Shown: positions 56,615 to 64,000 of the stretch, in pieces
How the letters are laid out: the number at the start of each line of letters is the position of its first letter
Numbering within the stretch: the first letter of the stretch is position 1
Assembly (NCBI RefSeq): GCF_002000985.1
Contig: NZ_CP018822.1
Coordinates: 2,374,001-2,438,000 of the forward strand
DNA length: 64,000 nt
Direction of reading: 5' to 3'
Source: Streptococcus gallolyticus subsp. gallolyticus DSM 16831
GTDB lineage: Bacteria; Bacillota; Bacilli; Lactobacillales; Streptococcaceae
The notes under the pieces: model-generated
The model's database searches: none
What the model was told of the DNA's origin: nothing
What the model saw: only the letters and a program-made list of their open reading frames with translations
Position numbers and translations under genes: made by a program

Positions 56615-58120
56615 TCATTTTTTCTGAGCATTTAACCAATCAAAAATGTTGTCATAAGCTGTTCCGTCAACTTTTGCGGTGCTTGTTCCACCATTAGTTT
56701 TATTGTTTGGTGAAAAACCTGAAAGGTCGTCAGCCTCTTTAATATCAGAAACGCTCTGTACACCAGACACCTTATCATTGAAGAAATACGTCCATGACCA
56801 ATGTCCAAGATAAGAGGTATCTTTCATGTCTGAACCTTCAACGCTTTCATAATATGAGAACCACTTATTCGTTGCTCCGCTATCTACTAAAGCTTTATAG
56901 ATTGGTAAAGAATAATCGCTTGGATTGACAACCGTATCATTAGCGGCATGGATAAACCAAATTGGAATATCTTTAAGCGCAGCAATTTTATCCTCGTCAA
57001 AGTAGATATCATCTGTTTTGACAAATGCTGTGCCAGACAAGCTTGTATCACTAGGAACAGTTGTATAAGTACCGTCCTCATTACGCTGATATTGATAGTA
57101 AGAATAAGCTGCCGCCTGCGGAACAAGCGCTGCAAAATAATCTGGATTATTGATAGCCAAATTAAGCGTCATGTAACCACCATTTGAACCACCAGTTAAA
57201 TAAATACGGTCTGTATCCACATCTGAATGATTCGAAACGTAATCCTTAATAGTATCCATGAGTACCTCTGTGTAGCGAGACACACCTGCCCCCGCTCCAT
57301 TTGTACCATCACCCTCATCCATCCAATACGTTGGGGTTTGAACCGCTAAAACATAGGCTCCCGTTTGCTTACCTGCTGTAAAATGTGATTGGATATCATC
57401 CTTAGCAAGCGCTACAACTTCATTTCCCAACAATGTAATATCGGTATCTGTACCGCCTTCGCCTTGCCCATGTAGCCAGATAATCAAAGGATTTTTCTTT
57501 CCATTTTTCAAACTTTCTGGTTCATAAGCGGCATATTGAAGGGTGAGTTCTTCATCTTGATTGGTCAACGGATTCGTGTAAGTTCCAGAATAAGACCCAC
57601 GATTGCTAAATGCTGCTACATCTGTTGAAATGCGATTGTTAATAGCGTTACTCTCACTGTCAAGCTCGCTTTCTTCGCCGTTTACAGTTACTGTCAACCC
57701 TTGAATTGAAACCGTGTAATCACCTACCCATGTATTATGGAAATTTTCCATGTTGTAAAAGAAAGGACTGGCAACACCAGAATTTGATTCGGTGTCAAAA
57801 GTAACTGGCATTTGAATAGTGACGTACTTACTATCTTTGGTAACTTTTTTTCCATTTTTATCAGATAAATAAACCTTGCTGACTTGGCGTTCTGTACCTG
57901 CCGTTGTAACAGTGACATTTTCTTTTGATACTTTAGAGACTTTACTGTCTAACTTTACAACAACTTTTGGTACTGCTGGACCAAATTCATACCCCTTTAC
58001 AACAATTGATGTTTTAGCAATAGCAACATCAGTGTCAGCAGATACAACTTGACTTCCTGCAAACACTCCCAAAAAACTAACAGCACTCAAAACGATTCCC
58101 TTTGAAATTGATTTTTTCAT
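56615..58120 (-). CDS. Secreted alpha/beta-hydrolase (esterase) with N-terminal Ig-like domain
   Basis: The 501-residue protein has a signal peptide (cleavage near 'VSA', residue 28) and a beta-rich domain (about 35-150) like those before secreted esterases. The hydrolase core has 'PLIIWLHGQGEGG' near 222 and nucleophile Ser in 'TGGSNGGYM' near 310. Asp in 'HAANDTVV' near 388 and His in 'GHWSWTYF' near 435 complete a likely triad. There is no sorting signal, so it is released. Relatives cleave esters of plant phenolics or polyesters. Its mRNA leader has a LicT/BglG-type antiterminator and a cre site, which ties it to beta-glucoside use. Confidence 0.85.
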   Translation of the reverse strand: MKKSISKGIVLSAVSFLGVFAGSQVVSADTDVAIAKTSIVVKGYEFGPAVPKVVVKLDSKVSKVSKENVTVTTAGTERQVSKVYLSDKNGKKVTKDSKYVTIQMPVTFDTESNSGVASPFFYNMENFHNTWVGDYTVSIQGLTVTVNGEESELDSESNAINNRISTDVAAFSNRGSYSGTYTNPLTNQDEELTLQYAAYEPESLKNGKKNPLIIWLHGQGEGGTDTDITLLGNEVVALAKDDIQSHFTAGKQTGAYVLAVQTPTYWMDEGDGTNGAGAGVSRYTEVLMDTIKDYVSNHSDVDTDRIYLTGGSNGGYMTLNLAINNPDYFAALVPQAAAYSYYQYQRNEDGTYTTVPSDTSLSGTAFVKTDDIYFDEDKIAALKDIPIWFIHAANDTVVNPSDYSLPIYKALVDSGATNKWFSYYESVEGSDMKDTSYLGHWSWTYFFNDKVSGVQSVSDIKEADDLSGFSPNNKTNGGTSTAKVDGTAYDNIFDWLNAQKK

Positions 58121-58219
58121 GTCAATCTCTCCTCCTAAATAAAATTACAGGTGCTTATATTTTGCGAAAATACTTTCCACAATGAACACAAGTTCTCCAA
58201 AGAATTTCTGACAAAAACA

Positions 58220-58296
58220 AAAACCTAAATCTAATCAACAGAAAAATAGAGGAACGATTGGTGCTATTCCTAATTTTCTTGTTAGATTTAGGTTTT
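58220..58296 (-). terminator. Leader terminator of the esterase gene, overlapping the RAT
   Basis: A perfect 15-bp inverted repeat (58220-58234 with 58282-58296) followed by TGTTTTTG on the minus strand. Its 5' arm includes the last bases of the antiterminator, so the two structures exclude each other. Confidence 0.85.
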
Positions 58297-58319
58297 GCCT
58301 GCTTGACCAGTAACAATCC
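58291..58319 (-). promoter_or_regulatory. RAT antiterminator (LicT/BglG/SacY type) in the esterase leader
   Basis: On the minus strand 58319-58291 reads GGATTGTTACTG, then GTCA, then AGCAGGCAAAACC. These are the conserved bases of ribonucleic antiterminators bound by BglG-family proteins. It overlaps the terminator at 58220-58296. Antitermination should occur when a beta-glucoside-type PTS sugar is present. Confidence 0.85.
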
Positions 58320-58330
58320 TTACAAGGATC

Positions 58331-58370
58331 ATCATACCATAAAAAGAGCTGAATAAAAAGCGCTTTCAAA
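58331..58370 (-). promoter_or_regulatory. Esterase promoter with overlapping cre site
   Basis: TATGAT (58336-58331) is the -10. The -35 area overlaps TTTGAAAGCGCTTTTT (58370-58355), a near-ideal CcpA site, so glucose should repress transcription. The rest of 58121-58459 is leader sequence without a gene. Confidence 0.7.
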
Positions 58371-58459
58371 ACTTTCAATAGCATATCATTAAATTGTCAG
58401 ACTATAATATCAAAAAAAGAAAAGGCAAATGAAAATTCACCTCTTCTTTTCGTTATTAA

Positions 58460-59332
58460 TTACAATTTATCATAATTTTTTCGTCGAATTTTGAAATCAG
58501 ATGACACAACCTCATCAACATCAATGATTGAGATAAAAGCATCTGGGTCTAAATCTGCCATAATGGCTTTAACATCACGGACTTCACCTGGATTTAAGAC
58601 CACATACAAAATATTTTTTTCGTTTCCAGAGTAAGCCCCTTGGCCATTCAGATAAGTGACCCCACGATTAATGCCATTAAGAATAGCTTGCGCAGCTTCT
58701 TCAGATTTTTGTGTGATAATAATCATGCCACGCACTGTGTAACCACCATTTTGGACAATTGTCAGAACTTGACTGTAAACAAAGCTTGCTACCAACGTGT
58801 AAAGCATATGTTGTAAATCAATGTAAACCAGCGACGCTGTAAGAACCACGGCATCGACAAAAAGCAGTGTCTGACCAAGTTTGAAACCGAATTTTTCTTC
58901 GATAACGCGTCCGATAATATCTGTTCCGCCCGTTGTAGCTCCGTAACGAAAGACTAATCCACTACCGACACCAGAAAATAAACCAGCAACGACAGCAACC
59001 AACATCATATCATTTTCGAGAACAATCTGAATCGGCACACGTTGCCAAAACCAGATAAACCATGACATCAAAACAGTGCCATAAATGGTTAGCGCTAGCG
59101 ATTTTCGTCCAAAAATTCGCGCCCCTAGAATGAACAAAGGAACATTCAAAATAAGTGACGAATAAGCAGGGTTGATTCCGTAAAGAGCATGGGCAATCAA
59201 GGTTACACCCGCAACCCCACCTTCAGCAAGAGCATTTGCCATATTAAATTTGACAAAACCGAAAGTATAAATGGCTACACCTATGGCAATTAACACCAAA
59301 CTTCTTATTTGTCCAAGCTTTTCACGAACCAT
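58460..59332 (-). CDS. YitT/DUF2179-family membrane protein (first of two)
   Basis: The 290-residue protein has five to six N-terminal membrane helices with 'GVAGVTLIAHALYGINPA' and 'YGATTGGTDIIGRVIEEKFG', and a C-terminal soluble DUF2179 domain ('NRGVTYLNGQGAYSGNEKNILYVVL'). The pair of YitT-type genes before aspS is probably a tandem duplication. Function of the family is unknown; a sensor or transporter role is only guessed. Confidence 0.85.
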   Translation of the reverse strand: MVREKLGQIRSLVLIAIGVAIYTFGFVKFNMANALAEGGVAGVTLIAHALYGINPAYSSLILNVPLFILGARIFGRKSLALTIYGTVLMSWFIWFWQRVPIQIVLENDMMLVAVVAGLFSGVGSGLVFRYGATTGGTDIIGRVIEEKFGFKLGQTLLFVDAVVLTASLVYIDLQHMLYTLVASFVYSQVLTIVQNGGYTVRGMIIITQKSEEAAQAILNGINRGVTYLNGQGAYSGNEKNILYVVLNPGEVRDVKAIMADLDPDAFISIIDVDEVVSSDFKIRRKNYDKL

Positions 59333-59415
59333 GTCTCATACCTCCAAAACAAAATTTTCTGCGTCTTGTAAATTATAACGCCATAAACAAAGAAGCTGAG
59401 AACTTTCTCAACCTC

Positions 59416-60354
59416 TTAATCCTCAACAAAACGTCCAATAATATGAACATTTTCAGCAACTGAAACAAAGGCATTTGGGTCAGTTTTTTTCATCAGATAC
59501 TTAAAGTCGTTATATTCCTCGCGAGTAATAATAGCCAACAAAATTGCTTTTTTCTCATGATTATAAGTTCCTTCGGCATCATTGATTTGTGTCACCCCAC
59601 GATGTAATTTGGTGTGAATCATCGCAATTACCTTTTCAGGCCGGTTGGTCACAATCGTTGCTTGCATTTTCTTCTGCTTAGTGAAAATAGCATTTGTCAC
59701 ACGGCTAGAGACAAAGATAGTCACCATAGAATAAAGGGCATATTGCCAACCAAATAAAATGCCAGCAAAAATCATGATAACACCATTAACCATGAGAGAA
59801 ATGCTTCCCACATCACGGCCTGTCTTTTTCCGAATGGTCAAACTAATGATATCAGTACCACCACTTGAAATACGAGATTTTAAACTAAAGCCAACACCAG
59901 TCCCCATGACCAAACCACCAAAAATGGCATTAACCAGGGGATCAGTCGTCAGAGTAATTTCAGGAACAATTTGAATAAAGAAAGAACTCATCGAAACTGT
60001 AATGAGTGTAAAAACAGTGAATTTATGTCCGATTTTATACCAAGCTAAAACGAGCAACGGCACATTAATCGCATAAAAAACAACTGAAATTGGCAGCCTA
60101 AAGCCAATTAAACGCTCACTAATCGCCGATAAAACCTGTGCAAAACCAGTTGCACCACTTGAATAAACGTGTCCTGGTTGGAAGAAGAAATTAACCGCAA
60201 TTGCCGATAGCAAACCATAAAAAAGAGAAGCGGAAACTTTTTCCGCATACTTCTCTCTTGAAATGCTCTGCATTGTCTTTAACAGACCATATCTTTCTGC
60301 CCAACGGCTAACAATAAACTTTGTTTTCTTTTTCAAAGATGTTTTCTTAATCAT
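59416..60354 (-). CDS. YitT/DUF2179-family membrane protein (second of two)
   Basis: The 312-residue paralogue of the preceding entry has a longer, basic N-terminus and the matching motifs '[14 protein letters not shown]', '[18 protein letters not shown]' and '[22 protein letters not shown]'. Its start overlaps the end of aspS by 8 bp, so it is translated from the aspS transcript. Confidence 0.85.
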   Translation of the reverse strand: MIKKTSLKKKTKFIVSRWAERYGLLKTMQSISREKYAEKVSASLFYGLLSAIAVNFFFQPGHVYSSGATGFAQVLSAISERLIGFRLPISVVFYAINVPLLVLAWYKIGHKFTVFTLITVSMSSFFIQIVPEITLTTDPLVNAIFGGLVMGTGVGFSLKSRISSGGTDIISLTIRKKTGRDVGSISLMVNGVIMIFAGILFGWQYALYSMVTIFVSSRVTNAIFTKQKKMQATIVTNRPEKVIAMIHTKLHRGVTQINDAEGTYNHEKKAILLAIITREEYNDFKYLMKKTDPNAFVSVAENVHIIGRFVED

Positions 60355-62095
60355 TGTTTTCGATTGCTAAAGCCAATTCATCTAATTGTTTATCTGAAAC
60401 AAGACTTGGTGCTTGTGTCATTGGATCCGCAGCTTTATTATTTTTAGGGAATGCAATGACTTCACGAATGTTATCTTCACCAGCAAGAAGCATAACGAAG
60501 CGGTCAAGACCGATAGCAAGTCCACCATGTGGTGGGAAACCGTAGTTCATAGCTTCTAACAAGAAACCAAATTGGTCATTTGCTTCTTCTGCTGTAAAGC
60601 CAAGCGCTTTAAACATACGTTCTTGCAATTCTTTTTGGTTGATACGCAAGCTACCGCCCCCAAGTTCATAACCGTTAAGAACGATATCGTAAGCAACTGC
60701 ACGTACTTTAGCAAGGTCACCTTCTAATTCATGAGCGGATTCTTCAGTTGGCAATGTGAATGGGTGGTGAGCAGACATGTAACGTCCTTCTTCTTCAGAC
60801 CATTCAAACATTGGCCAATCAACAACCCAAAGGAAATTAAATTTAGAGTTGTCAACCATGTCAAGTTCTTTAGCGATACGAGTACGAAGAGCACCAAGAG
60901 TATTATCAGCAACTTCAAGAGTATCGGCAACGAAAAGAACCAAATCATTTTCTTCGAGTTGTAAACTTGCTGTCAACTTATCTTCGATACTTGTTAAGAA
61001 TTTAGCAACTGGCCCAGTAATCGCACCATCAGTAAATTTGACCCATGCAAGACCTTTGGCACCAAATTGTTTTGCAAATTCTGTTAATTTATCAATGTTT
61101 TTACGTGAGTATTTATCCGCATTCCCCTTAACAACAATAGCTTTTACAACTGGAGCTTGTGAGAACACTTTGAAATCAACATCCTTGACAACTTCTGTCA
61201 AGTCTTGTAAAAGCATTTCAAAACGAGTATCAGGTTTGTCTGAACCGTAGTTGTTCATTGCATCGTCATAAGACATACGTGGGAATGGCAATGTGACATC
61301 AATTCCTTTTGTATCTTTCATGACTTTAGCAATCATTCCTTCAGTGATATCTTGGATATCTTGGTCTGACAAGAATGATGTTTCCATATCGACCTGTGTA
61401 AACTCAGGTTGACGATCACCACGCAAATCTTCATCACGGAAACATTTAACGATTTGGTAGTAACGATCAAAACCAGCATTCATCAACAATTGTTTTGTGA
61501 TTTGTGGACTTTGTGGCAAAGCGTAAAAGTGACCTTGGCTCACACGACTTGGTACCAAGTAGTCACGCGCACCTTCTGGAGTTGATTTTGTCAACATTGG
61601 TGTTTCAACATCAATGAATTCTAACTCATCCAAATAGTTACGGATTGAGTGAGTAACTTTTGCACGTAATTTAAAGTTGTTAAGCATTTTTGGACGACGA
61701 AGATCCAAATAACGGTAACGTAAACGATTTTCATCACTAACTTCAACATCATCTTTAATTTCAAAAGGTGTTGTTTTAGCCGTATTCAAAACTGTCAATG
61801 CTGATACTTTCAATTCAACAGCACCAGTTGGCAAGTTTTTATTTTCTTGTTCACGTTGTGCAACTTCACCAGTAACTTCGATAACAAATTCGTTACGAAG
61901 GCTTTCAGCTGTGGTCATAACATCACTTGAAACTTCCTCTGGATTAATGACTAATTGCATGATACCTTCACGGTCACGAAGGTCGATAAAGATAAGCCCA
62001 CCTAAATCACGACGACGACCAACCCAACCTTTTAAAGTAATTTCTTGGCCGATATGTTCACTACGAACACGACCAGCATACATTGTACGTTTCAT
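60347..62095 (-). CDS. aspS: Aspartyl-tRNA synthetase
   Basis: The 582-residue class II enzyme is of the bacterial type. It has an N-terminal OB anticodon domain ('[24 protein letters not shown]'), motif 2 '[22 protein letters not shown]' near 210, the inserted GAD domain and motif 3 '[15 protein letters not shown]' near 525. Ribosome site GGAGAAAC. Whether it also charges tRNA-Asn cannot be told from sequence. Confidence 0.97.
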   Translation of the reverse strand: MKRTMYAGRVRSEHIGQEITLKGWVGRRRDLGGLIFIDLRDREGIMQLVINPEEVSSDVMTTAESLRNEFVIEVTGEVAQREQENKNLPTGAVELKVSALTVLNTAKTTPFEIKDDVEVSDENRLRYRYLDLRRPKMLNNFKLRAKVTHSIRNYLDELEFIDVETPMLTKSTPEGARDYLVPSRVSQGHFYALPQSPQITKQLLMNAGFDRYYQIVKCFRDEDLRGDRQPEFTQVDMETSFLSDQDIQDITEGMIAKVMKDTKGIDVTLPFPRMSYDDAMNNYGSDKPDTRFEMLLQDLTEVVKDVDFKVFSQAPVVKAIVVKGNADKYSRKNIDKLTEFAKQFGAKGLAWVKFTDGAITGPVAKFLTSIEDKLTASLQLEENDLVLFVADTLEVADNTLGALRTRIAKELDMVDNSKFNFLWVVDWPMFEWSEEEGRYMSAHHPFTLPTEESAHELEGDLAKVRAVAYDIVLNGYELGGGSLRINQKELQERMFKALGFTAEEANDQFGFLLEAMNYGFPPHGGLAIGLDRFVMLLAGEDNIREVIAFPKNNKAADPMTQAPSLVSDKQLDELALAIENND

Positions 62096-62153
62096 TGATA
62101 TGTTTCTCCGTTTTTTAATTTATTCATTCCCACCTATTATAGCAAAAAGCACG

Positions 62154-62190
62154 TAAAAACCCCACCCATGCGGGGGAGTTTTTTAAATTC
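62154..62190. terminator. Hairpin between hisS and aspS
   Basis: AAAAACCCCACCC and GGGGGAGTTTTT pair with one bulge and a short loop; T-runs occur on both sides. It may stop hisS transcripts before aspS. Confidence 0.75.
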
Positions 62191-62251
62191 TTTTCTCACT
62201 TAAGCCTTTTCATTAATAATTAAAGTGCCTAAGTATGTATAAAGAAGAAAT

Positions 62252-63529
62252 TTAACCCAATTTATTCAATACTTCAGCGAAGTTGTTTGTAATTTCGTCA
62301 AAGCTTACGGTCACTTCTTCGCGAGTTTTATTATTTTTCACAGCTACTTGACCTGCTTCAATTTCACTTTCACCTAAAGTGATAATTGTTTTAGCATTAA
62401 AGGCGTCTGCTGATTTGAATTGCGCTTTGATTTTACGTCCAAGGTAGTCACGTTCTGCTGAGAAACCTTGGTTGCGGATAGCTTGAACAAGTTCCAATGC
62501 TTTAAGGTTTGCACCTTGTCCCAAAACAGCAATGTAAACGTCCATTTCTTTTTCAACTGGCAATTCAATACCTTGTTTTTCGAGGATAAGAAGCAAACGT
62601 TCAAGACCAAGTCCAAAACCAAAACCTGGTGTTTCTGGTCCGTCAAAGTATTCAACGAGACTGTCATAGCGACCACCAGCACAAATTGTCAATTCAGATT
62701 TATCAACAGTTGTGATGAATTCAAAGATAGTGTGGTTATAGTAATCAAGACCACGAACCATGTTTGTATCAATGACATATGGGATATTGAGAGTTTCAAG
62801 CATACTACGCACAGCATCAAAATGAGCTTGGCTTTCGTCATCAAGATAATCAAGGATTGATGGTGCGTTTTCAACAGCAATCTTGTCTTCTTTTTCTTTT
62901 GAATCAAGGACTCGAAGTGGGTTTTCATCTAAACGACGTTGACTGTCTTTTGACAATTGCTCACGCATTGGCGTAAGGTAATCAATCAAAGCTTGACGAT
63001 ATGCCGCACGGCTAGCTGCACTTCCCAAAGTATTCAAATGAAGCGTAACATCTTTAATGCCCAGCGTTTGGAACAATTGGTAAGCCATCGCGATTGTTTC
63101 AACGTCTGTGGCAGGATTTGCTGAACCGAAACACTCAACGCCAACTTGATGGAATTCACGCAAACGACCAGCTTGTGGACGTTCGTAGCGGAACATTGAG
63201 CCGATGTAGTACATCTTAACTGGCTTTTGAACTTCTGGTGCAAATAATTTATTTTCCACAAAAGAACGCACAACAGGGGCTGTACCTTCTGGACGCAAAG
63301 TAATATGGCGGTCACCTTTATCGTGGAAATCATACATTTCTTTTGTCACGATGTCCGTTGTGTCACCAACAGAACGGCTGATAACCTCATAATGTTCAAA
63401 CATTGGTGTACGAATTTCGCTGTAATTGTATTTTTTAAATGTTTCACGCGCAACAGCTTCCACGTATTGCCACTTAGCGCTTTCGCTAGGTAAAATATCC
63501 TGTGTTCCTTTAGGTTTTTGTAATTTCAT
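62252..63529 (-). CDS. hisS: Histidyl-tRNA synthetase
   Basis: The 425-residue class II enzyme has motif 1 around '[15 protein letters not shown]', motif 2 '[19 protein letters not shown]' near 106, the histidine loops '[12 protein letters not shown]' near 260 and motif 3 '[13 protein letters not shown]' near 305. I chose ATG 63529 (MKLQKPKG) to match the family; its ribosome site is poor and a better AGGAATTAGGAG lies about 35 nt upstream, so the start is less certain than the rest. Confidence 0.95.
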   Translation of the reverse strand: MKLQKPKGTQDILPSESAKWQYVEAVARETFKKYNYSEIRTPMFEHYEVISRSVGDTTDIVTKEMYDFHDKGDRHITLRPEGTAPVVRSFVENKLFAPEVQKPVKMYYIGSMFRYERPQAGRLREFHQVGVECFGSANPATDVETIAMAYQLFQTLGIKDVTLHLNTLGSAASRAAYRQALIDYLTPMREQLSKDSQRRLDENPLRVLDSKEKEDKIAVENAPSILDYLDDESQAHFDAVRSMLETLNIPYVIDTNMVRGLDYYNHTIFEFITTVDKSELTICAGGRYDSLVEYFDGPETPGFGFGLGLERLLLILEKQGIELPVEKEMDVYIAVLGQGANLKALELVQAIRNQGFSAERDYLGRKIKAQFKSADAFNAKTIITLGESEIEAGQVAVKNNKTREEVTVSFDEITNNFAEVLNKLG

Positions 63530-63845
63530 AAATTTAAGACATATTGGCACCAAATTTAAACAAATTTAGCTCCTAATTCCTTTCTACTATTGTAGCGATT
63601 CAATCATTTCTATTTTATCACAAAAACAAGTTATACAGAAGAATAGTCTGTTCTTTTTTAGGATTTTCTTATGAATTATTCCTTGATGACTTTCGTTTTT
63701 AACTAGCAGCCAAGCATTAATAACCACACTCGCACCTATTTACAATTTTTTTGTCAAGTAACTTTACTTTACAAAAAAGATATGTTATTATGTTAAAGTT
63801 GATTAAAAATCAAGAACAAAAAAATATTATCGGAGGAAATAAAAC
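63530..63845. promoter_or_regulatory. Divergent hisS-rpmF promoter region
   Basis: Rightward, TTTACT-17-TATTAT near 63763-63791 is a good candidate for rpmF. Leftward, GATAAAAT near 63612-63619 may be the hisS -10. No T-box or gene was recognised here. Confidence 0.5.
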
Positions 63846-64000
63846 ATGGCAGTACCTGCACGTCACACTTCAAAAGCGAAGAAAAACAAACGTCGTACAC
63901 ACTACAAATTGACTGCTCCATCAGTTAAATTTGACGAAACTACTGGAGATTACTCACGTTCTCACCGTGTATCACTTAAAGGATACTACAAAGGACGTAA
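63846..64000 (+). CDS. rpmF: 50S ribosomal protein L32 (partial, cut by right edge)
   Basis: ATG 63846 follows CGGAGGAAAT. The first 51 residues ('[20 protein letters not shown]...') match L32; streptococcal L32 is about 60 residues, so the last few lie beyond the window. The zinc-free streptococcal form is expected, as no Cys is seen in the visible part. Confidence 0.96.
   Translation, partial: MAVPARHTSKAKKNKRRTHYKLTAPSVKFDETTGDYSRSHRVSLKGYYKGR

Noticed and set aside
1-64000. CRISPR arrays, insertion sequences, rRNA operons, prophage genes
   Set aside because: No regularly spaced repeats, transposase, rRNA or phage structural genes were seen on either strand.

Overview
The window is a low-GC Firmicute chromosome segment. 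Gene order and protein sequences point to a Streptococcus of the S. bovis/S. equinus group (gallolyticus, pasteurianus, infantarius, lutetiensis). The main evidence is argR-ylbF-mutS-mutL-ruvA beside argS, cinA-recA-spx-ireB-ruvX-nrdD-nrdG, rpsB-tsf, ctsR-clpC, hisS-aspS and a class C sortase pilus locus. It is an inference from reading alone; no database was searched. In other streptococci this block lies near the replication origin, which fits a parS-like site and a cluster of DnaA boxes found here. No rRNA, insertion sequence, prophage or CRISPR array was seen.

Layout. (1) 1-1280: the start of a leftward ribosomal-peptide cluster cut by the window edge. It holds a 25-aa membrane peptide, a 46-aa precursor ending in a core of eight cysteines and one proline, a terminator, and an E1-like cyclodehydratase partner. 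(2) 1358-6240: hslO-dusB rightward, facing ctsR-clpC. (3) 6250-6730: a small hydrophobic peptide with a convergent antisense promoter and shared terminator, a type I toxin-antitoxin-like unit. (4) 6880-14303: DedA-like membrane protein, PlcR-like regulator with an MFS exporter, tsf-rpsB, tRNA-Cys, an S66 peptidase, a short hydrophobic peptide gene and an Rgg regulator. (5) 14650-22594: pepO, an oxidoreductase, a decayed membrane gene and the trehalose genes treA-treP with divergent treR. (6) 22891-31876: pilus operon (coiled-coil protein, signal peptidase, adhesin broken by one in-frame stop, backbone pilin, sortase C) divergent from a TetR regulator. (7) 31877-32846: a gene-poor stretch with a candidate structured RNA and about nine DnaA-box-like sites. 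(8) 32847-44560: ruvB, a hairpin-rich repeat, the anaerobic ribonucleotide reductase operon, a membrane protein, a small ORF behind a competence cin-box, ireB-ruvX-DUF1292, spx, and cinA-recA with its own cin-box. (9) 44692-48210: MFS protein, three small membrane or secreted proteins and a frameshifted Rgg gene, with a 26-bp direct repeat marking two of the promoters. (10) 48284-56573: ruvA, mutL, mutS, ylbF, argR leftward, then argS and an immunity-like protein rightward. (11) 56615-64000: a secreted esterase behind a LicT/BglG-type antiterminator and a cre site, two YitT proteins, aspS, hisS, and rpmF cut by the right edge.

The strongest novelty candidates are the cysteine-core RiPP operon at the left edge, the DnaA-box cluster beside an unassigned RNA, the cin-box small ORF, the type I toxin-like unit, and the esterase under RAT control. 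Several regulatory devices were read by eye and are marked as inference where no homologue could be checked.
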